The notes under the pieces: generated by a model
Databases searched by the model: none
The model's input: only the letters and a program-made list of their open reading frames with translations
What the model was told of the DNA's origin: nothing
Assembly: GCA_002322035.1 (NCBI GenBank)
Contig: DCNF01000056.1
Span: 62,062-101,369 of the forward strand
Length of the DNA: 39,308 nt
Direction: 5' to 3'
Origin: Geobacter sp. UBA1603
GTDB lineage: Bacteria > Desulfobacterota > Desulfuromonadia > Geobacterales > Pseudopelobacteraceae
Shown here: positions 15,490-23,952 of the stretch, in pieces
How the letters are laid out: each line of letters opens with the position of its first letter
Numbering within the stretch: the stretch's first letter is position 1
Made by a program: the position numbers and the translations under genes

Positions 15490-16743
15490 CTAGAAGGGAT
15501 AGCCGAGTCCGACAAATATAGCCGGCCCGTCTTTCCCGACGCCCAAGTCGACCCGCCCGACGATGTTGGGACGCACGATGGCACGAAAGCCGATTCCCGG
15601 ATTGAACTCGAAGTTTTTGCCGCTGAAGCGGTCCATCGACTCCATCACAGCCCCCAGATCAATGAAGGGGGCCAGCTCCCAGTCGGCCGTGACGTTGAAA
15701 ACCTCCCAGCGAAAGAGGCGGATCCGTTCCTCAAGGTTGATCAGAACGAAACTGTTATCTATGAAGCGGTTTCGCCCATAGCCGCGCAGGCTGTTTTCAC
15801 CACCCAGGATGCTCTGTTCAAGGAAGGGAACATTGTTGCCGAGGGTCTGGTTGTACATCAGGCGGAAGACGCTGATATACCGGGAATTATCTAGGGGGAT
15901 GAAGCCCTTGGCCTCGACCTCGTAATGGCGGTAGTCGTCGGCGCCGCCGAGCGCCTTGAAGCTCGGTTCAAAGGTCAGCCTGGTGTACCCGCCGAAGGTT
16001 GGCGTGTCGCGGTTGTCCAGCGTGCTGTAGATCAGCGAGATCCTCTGGCTGTGGGCGGTAAAGCCGTTAAGCCCCGGTACCCGCGATGCAGAAAACCGGT
16101 TGCCGATGAAGGGGACCGACCGAACGGCGCCGGTGCGGATATCAACCTGACGGAAACGCTCGCCGGCAACCAGTTGCAGGTGGTGGCCGATGTCATAGCC
16201 CAGTGAGAGATTGAAACCGGTTTCAGAATCGGTGTAGTTGCTTTCTCGCTGGCGACGGCTTTTGGCCTCAAATCCGAAAAAGCGCGCCGATCCATCGTTA
16301 AAGTGGAAAACAAAAAGATTTGTTTCCAATTTCCGGTCAAAAAATGAGGTGTCACGCAGCCTGAATTCGTAATCGTTGTTTATCCGTGTCGACTGGGAAA
16401 TGTTGAACTCCATGCTGCGGGTGCGGGAAGGATAAAACGCACCGTAAAGCGAAGTGGTTATCCCGAAGTTTTCATTGTTGTTGACCTGGGGCGCCAGCAG
16501 GGTGTTGATCTCGTCCTCGCGGTTGTGGATCAGAAACGCTGCCAGCGCACCGGCGGTGATCCCCTCATTGGGGCTTGAAGCGATAACCGGAAGCGGCACG
16601 GTAACCACCTTGACGTGTGTGTCACAGGCGTCGCTGGTGAGCGGCTCCGGCAGGCAGGTGCGCGGGACATGGCTGGTGCAGCCGGCCAGCAGTGCTCCAG
16701 TAATGAGCAACAGCATACGTATAGCACAAGGGAGTAAAGGCAT
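15490..16743 (-). CDS. Omp85/BamA-like outer-membrane beta-barrel with lipobox
   Basis: 417 residues. N-terminus MLLLITGALLAGCTS has a lipobox (LAGC, Cys 22), so the protein may be lipidated. After about 60 residues the sequence is a run of alternating strands ending in aromatic-rich ...FVGLGYPF with terminal Phe, as in outer-membrane barrels. ILGGENSLRGYGRNRF matches the conserved LRGY loop region of Omp85/D15 surface-antigen proteins. No POTRA repeats are visible, so only the barrel part of the family is present, which would exclude a full BamA role. Divergent from the sensor-kinase gene, convergent with the ABC exporter. Substrate or function unknown. A downstream ATG at codon 10 could also start it. 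Confidence 0.75.
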   Translation of the reverse strand: MPLLPCAIRMLLLITGALLAGCTSHVPRTCLPEPLTSDACDTHVKVVTVPLPVIASSPNEGITAGALAAFLIHNREDEINTLLAPQVNNNENFGITTSLYGAFYPSRTRSMEFNISQSTRINNDYEFRLRDTSFFDRKLETNLFVFHFNDGSARFFGFEAKSRRQRESNYTDSETGFNLSLGYDIGHHLQLVAGERFRQVDIRTGAVRSVPFIGNRFSASRVPGLNGFTAHSQRISLIYSTLDNRDTPTFGGYTRLTFEPSFKALGGADDYRHYEVEAKGFIPLDNSRYISVFRLMYNQTLGNNVPFLEQSILGGENSLRGYGRNRFIDNSFVLINLEERIRLFRWEVFNVTADWELAPFIDLGAVMESMDRFSGKNFEFNPGIGFRAIVRPNIVGRVDLGVGKDGPAIFVGLGYPF

Positions 16744-16807
16744 GGGGTGTTTGTATCATCGCTCTTGTCCGGGTGTCAACGGCCTGCCTGTCCGACCCGT
16801 AACACAC

Positions 16808-16837
16808 TTGTTTTGAGCGGCCCCCCTGCGGTATAGT
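16808..16837 (+). promoter_or_regulatory. Candidate promoter for the kinase-regulator pair
   Basis: TTGTTT (16808-16813) and TATAGT (16832-16837, five of six to consensus) are separated by 18 bases, 30 bases before the kinase ATG. The -35 box is weak (TTG only plus one T), so this is tentative. Confidence 0.4.
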
Positions 16838-16867
16838 GCTGCTATCCCATGTTGACTCAGGACTCCC

Positions 16868-18313
16868 ATGAAGCTGAATGCAAAGCTGATCATCATCATG
16901 CTCTCCCTGCTGGTTCTGGCCATGCTGACCCTGTTTACCCTCAATCAGTATGCCCAGAATGATCTGGTGAACGAGATCCAGGAAAGCTCCCAGGAGATTT
17001 CAAAGGCGATCCAGATGAGTATTGCCGATCTGACATCGGAGGCCGAGACATCGCGGCTGATGGATTATCTGGCAAAGGCTCGCGATAAAGGGATCAACGA
17101 GATCAACATTATTAACACCGAGGGTGAAATCATCGATTCCTCCGACCCGGAGAAGATCGGCAAGAAGCGGGAGGTCAAAAAGCTGGAGAAGGGGGTCCGG
17201 GCCGCTCCCCGGCAGCAGGCCTCCGGGACGGTGCTCTCCCAGAAGCCTTACGAAGTGGTTGTTCCGGTCATCGTCGGCGACGAGCAGCTGGGGTATGTGC
17301 AGATCAACATGCTGCTGGATAATATCCGCGACATCCAGCACGCCAATTTTATCCGGCGTTTGTTCGCAACCACCATGGTCTTTGCGGTCGGCATTGCGCT
17401 GACGGTCTTCCTGGCGCGGCGCTACACCAACCCGATACATCGTCTGGTGGACGATTTCAAGAAGGTTTCTGCCGGTGACCTCTCGGTTACGATCCCGGTC
17501 GAGAGCCATGATGAAATCGGCGAGCTGGCGGAAGGTTTCAACAATATGGTCGACAAGCTTCGCGAGCGCGAGGTGCTCGAAAAGCGGCTCTACGAAGCGG
17601 AGCACCTGTCCCGTGTTGGCCAGCTGGCGTCCGGGATAGCCCATGAAATTCGCAACCCGCTCAACTATATCAGCCTGGCAATCGACCATTTAAAGACAGA
17701 AATGCTCCCCCGTTGCGGAGACAAATACGATGAGCTGCAGGATCTGACCGACAAGATCAAGGAAGAGGTGCGCCGGGCCAATTACATGGTGCTCAACTTC
17801 ATGAACTATGGCCGACCTCTCAAGCTTCGCCGGACCCTAACCCCCTACCGGAAGATTCTGGCAGGCCTTCTGCCGACGTTGCGGGGTAAGCTCGATGAGC
17901 AGCAGGTTGCCATCGAGGAGGTTATCCCGCCTGATCTGCCTCCTGTGTGGGCCGACCCGGAGCTTCTGCGCAACGCGATCATCAATTTTATCACCAATGC
18001 CGCACAGGCCATGCCCGAAGGGGGGACTGTAACCCTGGGGGCAGCCCTGGACCAGGAGCGCCAGCAGATCTGCCTGACATTCAGTGACCACGGCGGTGGC
18101 ATCTGCCAGGAGGACCTGTCCAAAATTTTCCAGCCTTATTTTACCACCAAAGATGTCGGTATCGGCCTGGGGCTGGCAATTACCGAGCGGATTATCAAGG
18201 AGCATGGCGGGGACATTCTGGTTGAGAGCCAGCCGGGGCACGGGACGACGTTCACGGTTCGCCTGCCCCTGCCGCCCGAAAGCCGGGCCGACCGCACTGC
18301 AGAGGGGGCATAA
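16868..18313 (+). CDS. Membrane sensor histidine kinase
   Basis: 481 residues: helix 1 at 7-26, a periplasmic sensor part (about 27-160, with INIINTEGEIIDSS as a Cache/PAS-like strand pair), helix 2 at 163-184, a HAMP domain (186-240, with NPIHRLVDDF and DEIGELAEGFN), then HisKA with H259 in SGIAHEIRNPL, the N box AIINFITNAAQAMPEG, G boxes FSDHGGGI and GIGLGLAI, and a GHGTTFTVRLP end. The AHEIRNPL H-box is typical of NtrB/AtoS-like kinases. It pairs with the sigma54-type response regulator encoded five bases downstream, to which it should pass the phosphate. The signal sensed cannot be inferred. Confidence 0.92.
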   Translation: MKLNAKLIIIMLSLLVLAMLTLFTLNQYAQNDLVNEIQESSQEISKAIQMSIADLTSEAETSRLMDYLAKARDKGINEINIINTEGEIIDSSDPEKIGKKREVKKLEKGVRAAPRQQASGTVLSQKPYEVVVPVIVGDEQLGYVQINMLLDNIRDIQHANFIRRLFATTMVFAVGIALTVFLARRYTNPIHRLVDDFKKVSAGDLSVTIPVESHDEIGELAEGFNNMVDKLREREVLEKRLYEAEHLSRVGQLASGIAHEIRNPLNYISLAIDHLKTEMLPRCGDKYDELQDLTDKIKEEVRRANYMVLNFMNYGRPLKLRRTLTPYRKILAGLLPTLRGKLDEQQVAIEEVIPPDLPPVWADPELLRNAIINFITNAAQAMPEGGTVTLGAALDQERQQICLTFSDHGGGICQEDLSKIFQPYFTTKDVGIGLGLAITERIIKEHGGDILVESQPGHGTTFTVRLPLPPESRADRTAEGA

Positions 18314-18317
18314 GTCA

Positions 18318-19709
18318 ATGGGCGCTGTTAAGGGAAGCATTCTGATTGTCGATGACGAAAAGGGGCAGCGGGAAATCCTGCGCATGATCCTTGGCCGCGA
18401 GGGGTACGACGTGGTCGATGTGCCGGGTGTCCGCGAGGCGCTGGCCCAGCTTGGCCAGCGTGAGTTCGATCTGATCATGACCGACCTGAAGATGCAGGGC
18501 CAGAGCGGCCTTGATCTGCTGGATGCGGTTCTGGCGGATGATCCCCAGCAGTGCATCATCATGATGACGGCCCACGGCACGGTCGATTCAGCGGTTGAAG
18601 CGATGAAAAAAGGGGCTTTCGACTATCTGGAGAAACCGCTGGAGCGTGAAAACCTGATACTGACGCTCCGGCGTGCCTTTGAGCGGATCGGGCTGGTGCG
18701 CGAGAACCGGGTGCTACAGAAACGGGTCGAATCGATCGCCACCATTCCCAGCATGCGTGGCGAACATCCCAAAATGCGCGAAGTATTCAGGATCGTCGGC
18801 AAAATTTCCGCCACCAATTCGACGGTGTTGATCGTTGGTGAATCGGGAACCGGCAAGGAGTTGGTTGCCCGCGCCATCCACCAGGGGAGCCAGCGTCGTC
18901 ACCAGCCGTTTTTTGCCATCAACTGTGCAGCAATACCTGATACCCTGATCGAGAGTGAGCTGTTCGGCCATGAGAAGGGGAGCTTTACCGGCGCCAACGC
19001 CCGCGAGATAGGCATTTTCGAGGCCGCCAACGGCGGCACGGTGTTTCTGGACGAAATCGGTGAAATGAATGTTGCCATGCAGGCCAAGCTTCTGCGGGCG
19101 ATCCAGGAAAAAGAGATCCGGCGCGTGGGAGGCAAAGTCAATATCCCGCTTGATGTGCGGATCCTGTCGGCAACCAACAAGGATCTCGAACAGGAGATCA
19201 GGAAGGGCGAGTTTCGTGAGGATCTCTATTACCGGCTGAACGTGATCCGGATCAACCTGCCCCCGCTGCGTGAGCGGGGCAGCGACATCGCCGCCCTGGT
19301 TGATCATTTCATCAGCACCTACAGCGCTGCATCGGGAATTGCCGTGGAAGGAGTCTCACGCCCGGCCCTTAAGGTGCTGATGAACTACGCATGGCCCGGC
19401 AACGTGCGCCAGCTGGAGTCGGTCATCGAGCGTTCGGTGCTGATGGCCGAAGGGTCGATCATCCAGCCCGAGGATCTGCCGTCAGAGATCACGTCGGCCG
19501 CTTCCCAGGCCGGAATGGTGCCATTCGAACTGCCTCCGGAGGGGATCGCCTTCGAAGAGCTCGAGCGCAACCTGATCATCAAGGCCATGGAGCGGGCCGA
19601 CTGGGTGATCGGCAAGGCCGCACCGCTTCTGGGGATGACCTACAAGACCCTGCAGTACCGACTTGACAAGTTTGGTATCGAACGGCCGGAAAAACGATCT
19701 AAAACGTAA
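18318..19709 (+). CDS. NtrC-family sigma54-dependent response regulator
   Basis: 463 residues from ATG 18318, with GAGGGGG a few bases upstream; the frame continues upstream within the kinase gene, but that part is not protein-like. Receiver domain 1-120 with the acidic pocket D12/D13, phospho-acceptor D56 in IMTDLKMQG and K107. AAA+ domain 145-380 has Walker A GESGTGKE (174-181), the sigma54-contact loop GSFTGA (221-226, variant of GAFTGA), Walker B GGTVFLDEIGEM and the R-finger region. A Fis-type helix-turn-helix lies at the end (KAAPLLGMTYKTLQYRLDKF). It should activate sigma54 promoters when phosphorylated by the adjacent kinase. Its targets may include the TPR genes or the glycosylation locus, but I see no convincing -24/-12 site in the window. 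Confidence 0.94.
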   Translation: MGAVKGSILIVDDEKGQREILRMILGREGYDVVDVPGVREALAQLGQREFDLIMTDLKMQGQSGLDLLDAVLADDPQQCIIMMTAHGTVDSAVEAMKKGAFDYLEKPLERENLILTLRRAFERIGLVRENRVLQKRVESIATIPSMRGEHPKMREVFRIVGKISATNSTVLIVGESGTGKELVARAIHQGSQRRHQPFFAINCAAIPDTLIESELFGHEKGSFTGANAREIGIFEAANGGTVFLDEIGEMNVAMQAKLLRAIQEKEIRRVGGKVNIPLDVRILSATNKDLEQEIRKGEFREDLYYRLNVIRINLPPLRERGSDIAALVDHFISTYSAASGIAVEGVSRPALKVLMNYAWPGNVRQLESVIERSVLMAEGSIIQPEDLPSEITSAASQAGMVPFELPPEGIAFEELERNLIIKAMERADWVIGKAAPLLGMTYKTLQYRLDKFGIERPEKRSKT

Positions 19710-19764
19710 CCTGAAATCTGCCGATAAGAGAAATGCGGAAAATCAGGTGGGAGGGGGATGCCGT

Positions 19765-20952
19765 ATGGCTCTCTACGGATACGATTCAACCGGAAAAAAT
19801 GCCGATGCACTGGCAACGGTCTATAATGGTGTTGCCGACCAGCGCTCACAGCTGGCAAAATATGCCATTATCAAAGCCGCTTCCTACATGCAGGACGGCA
19901 AGAATGACGAAGCTATCCGCGAATTCCGCAAAGCGCTCGCCTTTGACCCGCAGAACACCGATGTCCATACCAACATGGGCAACATCTACATGGCCCAGGG
20001 GAAAACCTACGAAGCGATCAAGTCCTACAAGGAGGTCGTCAGGCTTCAGCCCAATTACGCCAAGGCCCATGTCAACCTTGGCAACGCCTATCTGCAGGAT
20101 AAACAGTACAGCCTCTCCGAAGCCGAGTTCAAAACGGCCGCACGCCTTGACCCGCGTGACCCCCTGGCAGACTATACCCTCGGTCTCCAGTACACCAATA
20201 CCAACCGCTTGCCGGAAGCCGAGACGCAACTGAAGAAGGTCGCAACGATCGCCCCCAAAGACGGCAACGTCTATTATAGCCTGGGAGTGCTCTACAACAA
20301 GCAGGGGAAAGCCGATCAGGCGATTGCCAATCTGGAGAAGGCGCTGCGCCTCAAACCGAATTTTCCGGCAGCCAACTATGAATTGGGCGTCGCCTACGAA
20401 TCTGCCGGCCAGAGGGAAAAAGCCCAGGGGCAGCTCACCATCCTCAATTCAAAGGATTATACGCTTGCCAGTGATTTGAAGCGCGTGCTGAACAAGCCGA
20501 AGTTCGTTTCAATGAGTTCCAAAGACGGATTCACAACCATGCTCGGCGCTGGGACCCCGCTCTATACCCTTGATCCGGCCCTGATTACGCCAAATACGTC
20601 ACGGACATTCGCCATGACGTTCCAGTTCAATAACCAGATGGATCTTGGGTCGGTCAGTAATCCGCTTAATTGGTCAATTTCTAAAGCAAACAACACCAAA
20701 GGGGGCTATTACAACAACACCATGCCGGTGAAAAACACTGAAGCGGCAATTGCTCCTACCCCGTTGTCAGTGGTCTATGACCCGACCACCTACCAGGCCA
20801 CCATCACCTTCCGGGTCAGCCAGAATGCAACCGGCGACGCCACCATCGACCCCAAACACCTGGTATTTTCGTTCAAGGGTAAGGATGCCGCCGGCCGGGC
20901 AATGGACAGCTCGGCCGACCAGATCGACGGCTATTCGCTGGTGGCATTCTGA
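19765..20952 (+). CDS. TPR-repeat protein with C-terminal beta domain
   Basis: 395 residues from ATG 19765, preceded by GGGAGGGGG. About six tetratricopeptide repeats fill residues 25-235 (for example NTDVHTNMGNIYMAQGKTYE, YAKAHVNLGNAYLQDKQYS, NVYYSLGVLYNKQGKADQA). After a linker come about 130 residues that alternate hydrophobic and polar residues (FAMTFQFNNQMDLGSVSNPL, YQATITFRVSQNATGDATI), like an Ig-type sandwich. There is no signal peptide. The role is unknown; TPR proteins scaffold complexes. It follows the regulator gene by 55 bases. The frame is open further upstream, but the added residues overlap the regulator gene and are low-complexity. Confidence 0.8.
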   Translation: MALYGYDSTGKNADALATVYNGVADQRSQLAKYAIIKAASYMQDGKNDEAIREFRKALAFDPQNTDVHTNMGNIYMAQGKTYEAIKSYKEVVRLQPNYAKAHVNLGNAYLQDKQYSLSEAEFKTAARLDPRDPLADYTLGLQYTNTNRLPEAETQLKKVATIAPKDGNVYYSLGVLYNKQGKADQAIANLEKALRLKPNFPAANYELGVAYESAGQREKAQGQLTILNSKDYTLASDLKRVLNKPKFVSMSSKDGFTTMLGAGTPLYTLDPALITPNTSRTFAMTFQFNNQMDLGSVSNPLNWSISKANNTKGGYYNNTMPVKNTEAAIAPTPLSVVYDPTTYQATITFRVSQNATGDATIDPKHLVFSFKGKDAAGRAMDSSADQIDGYSLVAF

Positions 20953-20995
20953 GTGATCCGGTCGGCGCGGGGCGGCTTCAGGGCCCTTATTCCGC

Positions 20996-21025
20996 TTGTC
21001 ATTTCATGCTGATCTCCAGTATAGT
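20996..21025 (+). promoter_or_regulatory. Promoter for the triple-module TPR gene
   Basis: TTGTCA (20996-21001) and TATAGT (21020-21025) each match five of six consensus bases and are 18 bases apart. The start codon at 21067 follows 41 bases later, after GGGAG. This gives the second TPR gene its own promoter. Confidence 0.5.
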
Positions 21026-21066
21026 CTTTCCCCATATAAAGACCTTCATTGACCGGGAGCAGACGA

Positions 21067-22503
21067 ATGAACAACCTCCTTGCCGTGCCTGAATCATCCC
21101 GTGACGTCAGCGGTGACTATGACCGTCTGATCGCTTCGCTGCATGACCTCTCTCCCCTTGAGGCGATCAACCGCCTGAAGCAGTTCCTGCAGACCTATCC
21201 TTCCTTTGCCCAGGGGCACAACGACCTGGGCGTGCTCTACCTCAAAGCCGGTAACCCGACCCTGGCCCTGGCCCACCATGAAAAAGCCTGCCGCCTGCAG
21301 CCTGAAACGATAACATTCCGAAAGAATCTGGCCGATTTTTACGCGGTAGAGCTGGGCTGGCTGGATGATGCCGTTGATATTTACCTGGAGATCCTCAAGC
21401 GCAACCCCCGTGATACCGAGGCGCTGATCGCTCTGGGGCGGCTCGGAAGCGCCCTGGAAGGCACCATGTCGCTGGCCGCCCCTGCTGAACATGCTGAGCT
21501 CCCGGCGCCGGCGAAAGCTTCGCCTGTTCCGGCCCAGCAGCCGGCGTATGTGGCTGCCCCCCCTCCGCCGCAGAAAACATTCGAGGAACGCTACCATGAG
21601 GCTCGGGAACTGGCGGCCGCCTCCCGTTTTGCCGAAGCCCGCCCGATCTTGGAAGAACTGGCCGGGGCGATACCGGGCCGTGCGGTTGTCCACAACGATC
21701 TCGGCGTGGTCTGCTACAACCTGGGAGATCTGGATGCAGCCCAGACCGCGTACGAAAATGCCCATGGGCTGGATCCTGCCAACGCGGTCTTTGCCCGCAA
21801 CCTGGCTGACCTCTGTTTTACCCATCTCGGCCGCGGTGACGACGCGATCCGCATCTACCTTGACCTGCATCGTCGCAACCCACGTGACGTGGAGACCCTG
21901 GTCAACCTTGGCCATATCTGTGCGGCTGTCGGCCGCCCGGAAGAGGCCCGGACCTTTTATCGCCGGGTGCTTGAGATCGAACCCTGGAACAGCGAGGCCC
22001 GCCAGGCTCTGGCATCGGTTCAGCAGGCTGCTTCGTCGGTACAACCACGCCGGACTGCGGAAGACTTGCATGGCGAGGCCTCCCGGCATGCAGCTGCTGC
22101 CCGATATCAGGAGGCCTCTTCGCTTCTGGAGGAGCTGATTCGCCTCTACCCCGATTATGCCCTGGGCTACAACGACCTGGGAGTTGTCCGCTATCAGCTC
22201 GGCAATTCCACCGGTGCCTGCACGGCCTATGAACGGGCGGTCGAACTTCAGCCGAAAAACGCGAACTTCCGCAAGAACCTTGCAGATCTTTATGTGGCCG
22301 AAATGGGGCGGACTGATGATGCCATACGCATCTATCTGGAACTATTCCGGGAGCAGCCGCGCGACATGGAAATACTGCTGGCGCTCGGCCAGATCTGCTC
22401 TGCTGTTGGGCGGCCGGAAGAGGCGAAAACATTTTTCCGCCGGGCGCTGGAGATCGAACCGTGGAATGGGGAGGTACGGCAAGCGCTGCGTTTGCTGGCA
22501 TAA
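21067..22503 (+). CDS. TPR protein made of three copies of one module
   Basis: 478 residues. Three homologous blocks start near residues 18, 176 and 334. Each holds the sequence NDLGV-y-lGn--A---YE-A--L-P-n--f-kNLADly----G--dDAi-IYLel----PRD-E-L--LG-i. Blocks 2 and 3 continue with a further repeat (GRPEEA-TF-RR-LEIEPWN-E-RQAL), which block 1 lacks; there a Pro/Ala-rich linker (PAPAKASPVPAQQ...) takes its place. No signal peptide or catalytic domain is seen. It is likely a scaffold or assembly factor; its position just before a surface-glycan locus suggests a link with that locus, but a terminator separates them. Start ATG 21067 has GGGAG eight bases upstream. Confidence 0.85.
   Translation: MNNLLAVPESSRDVSGDYDRLIASLHDLSPLEAINRLKQFLQTYPSFAQGHNDLGVLYLKAGNPTLALAHHEKACRLQPETITFRKNLADFYAVELGWLDDAVDIYLEILKRNPRDTEALIALGRLGSALEGTMSLAAPAEHAELPAPAKASPVPAQQPAYVAAPPPPQKTFEERYHEARELAAASRFAEARPILEELAGAIPGRAVVHNDLGVVCYNLGDLDAAQTAYENAHGLDPANAVFARNLADLCFTHLGRGDDAIRIYLDLHRRNPRDVETLVNLGHICAAVGRPEEARTFYRRVLEIEPWNSEARQALASVQQAASSVQPRRTAEDLHGEASRHAAAARYQEASSLLEELIRLYPDYALGYNDLGVVRYQLGNSTGACTAYERAVELQPKNANFRKNLADLYVAEMGRTDDAIRIYLELFREQPRDMEILLALGQICSAVGRPEEAKTFFRRALEIEPWNGEVRQALRLLA
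21118..22503 (+). repeat. Three tandem coding repeats within the TPR gene
   Basis: Units begin at about 21118, 21592 and 22066. The second and third are also alike at DNA level towards their ends (both contain GAGATCGAACC followed by TGGAA and closely similar flanks), which points to a fairly recent intragenic duplication. Confidence 0.6.
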
Positions 22504-22536
22504 TGAGCCGATTCCGTAAAAGCGGATTGTTTCAAG

Positions 22537-22569
22537 CGCTCTGTCAGCAACTGTGGCAGGGCGTTTTTT
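22537..22569 (+). terminator. Rho-independent terminator after the TPR gene
   Basis: CGCTCTGTCA (22537-22546) pairs along all ten positions with TGGCAGGGCG (22554-22563), with two G-U pairs. The loop is seven bases and six T follow at 22564-22569. It closes the regulator/TPR part and separates it from the glycosylation locus. Confidence 0.85.
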
Positions 22570-22683
22570 CGTTCACAGACATCATAGAATGGCACACATG
22601 ATGAATTATACAAGGCCAGCAGCACGTGGTGTCAAAAATATGACCAGCAGGGTGGTATGCTTGAAGTGATTACTTCTAGTTAT

Positions 22684-22690
22684 AGGAGGT
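22684..22690 (+). promoter_or_regulatory. Perfect Shine-Dalgarno site deciding the radical SAM start
   Basis: AGGAGGT is the full anti-16S complement and lies eight bases before the GTG at 22699, in the radical SAM frame. The ATG at 22657 in the same frame has only a weak AGGGTGG before it. Confidence 0.7.
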
Positions 22691-22698
22691 TTGGCAAC

Positions 22699-23934
22699 GT
22701 GACGGAGCAGGCCGCGCAAGTACTACACGTATCCCCACCAAGCAGTTCTCTGCCAGCGGAATGGGCCGCTGCAAAACGATGGAATCCCTTTAACAGCTAC
22801 AAGTTGCTTTCACATGTGCATCGCTGGCGGCAGATCAAGCGCGGCAAGCAGATACCGCCACCTGTCCTGATCACCGTCGATCCTACTAATGCCTGCAATT
22901 TCGGCTGTGCATGGTGCAATGCTGCTTTTGTCCGGGCCCACCGCAAGGGGAGCCTCTCTGAACATGCCTTGATGAATATCGCCGACTTCCTGCCACGCTG
23001 GGGTGAGGGGAACAGCGTCTGGAAACCTGGGGTCGAGGCGATCTGCGTGGCTGGCGGTGGTGAGCCGCTTATTAATCCTGCCACTGCTACGTTCATCGAC
23101 CGGGTTATCGCAAACGGCATCGAGGTGGGCATTGTTACTAATGGCAGCCTGATCTACCCGGTGATGGACAGCCTTTCCCACTGCACCTGGGTAGGGGTTT
23201 CTGTCGATGCTGGCAGTGCCAATACCCTTAACAAGCTGAAAGAACTCAAGCCGGAACTGAACACCTTCGATACCATCATCACTAATATCGCCACCCTGGT
23301 GGACTACGCCAGGCGCCACAACCATCGCCTGGGGGCAAAGCACCCCGCCTACGGCGTCAGCTACAAGTATCTGCTCTATAAAGAAAATATCGGTGAGATT
23401 TATCAGGCCGCCAAACTGGCCAAGGAGATCGGCTGCAAGAACATCCATTTTCGGCCGGCCGGCACCACTTGGGATAACGTAGGCAATCCAACTAACACTA
23501 TTCAGTTCACGCCGGAAGAGATCAAGCTGTTCAATGAACAAGTAACGTTGGCTCAGGAGTTGGATGACGAGTCTTTCAACGTGTATGGCATCACCCACAA
23601 ATTCAATTCACAGTTTGATGCGGCCAATCATTTCCAGAAATGCTATGCGGTTTTCATGACGGCGGTGATCATGCCACCTGTTGGTGCAGATGCAGGCAAG
23701 AACGCTTTTACGCTTGGCCTCTGCTGTGACCGCCGCGGCGATGCCAAACTGGAACTGGGGAGCAATCTGGTGGATGTCAATTTGATCAACAAGCTGTGGG
23801 GGAGTGATGGCCACTGGAAAATCCATGACCGCATCAAGATCCGCGGGGAGTGTCCCCGCTGTACTTACCAGCCGCACAATGAAATCTATGAACAGGTCAT
23901 TCTCAACGACAGCATGACCTATAAATTCATCTAG
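22699..23934 (+). CDS. Radical SAM enzyme with Cys-rich C-terminus
   Basis: 411 residues from GTG 22699. The [4Fe-4S]/SAM motif is CNFGCAWC (C66, C70, C73), followed by the GGE-type strand AGGGEPLINPAT and a TIM-barrel pattern (VGIVTNGSLI; WVGVSVDAGS). C-terminal Cys in LGLCCDRRGD and GECPRCTYQPHNE resemble a SPASM-like auxiliary Fe-S site. The reaction is unknown. As first gene of a sugar-nucleotide/glycosyltransferase locus, it might modify a sugar, a lipid carrier or a peptide (inference). It is followed after 18 bases by a UDP-sugar dehydrogenase. The frame also allows an ATG at 22657. Confidence 0.82.
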   Translation: MTEQAAQVLHVSPPSSSLPAEWAAAKRWNPFNSYKLLSHVHRWRQIKRGKQIPPPVLITVDPTNACNFGCAWCNAAFVRAHRKGSLSEHALMNIADFLPRWGEGNSVWKPGVEAICVAGGGEPLINPATATFIDRVIANGIEVGIVTNGSLIYPVMDSLSHCTWVGVSVDAGSANTLNKLKELKPELNTFDTIITNIATLVDYARRHNHRLGAKHPAYGVSYKYLLYKENIGEIYQAAKLAKEIGCKNIHFRPAGTTWDNVGNPTNTIQFTPEEIKLFNEQVTLAQELDDESFNVYGITHKFNSQFDAANHFQKCYAVFMTAVIMPPVGADAGKNAFTLGLCCDRRGDAKLELGSNLVDVNLINKLWGSDGHWKIHDRIKIRGECPRCTYQPHNEIYEQVILNDSMTYKFI

Positions 23935-23952
23935 ATTCTGCATGAGGACCCC

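Noticed and set aside
22570..22680. TGGCAC at 22591 as part of a sigma54 promoter before the radical SAM gene
   Set aside because: No GC-containing -12 element lies at the right distance.
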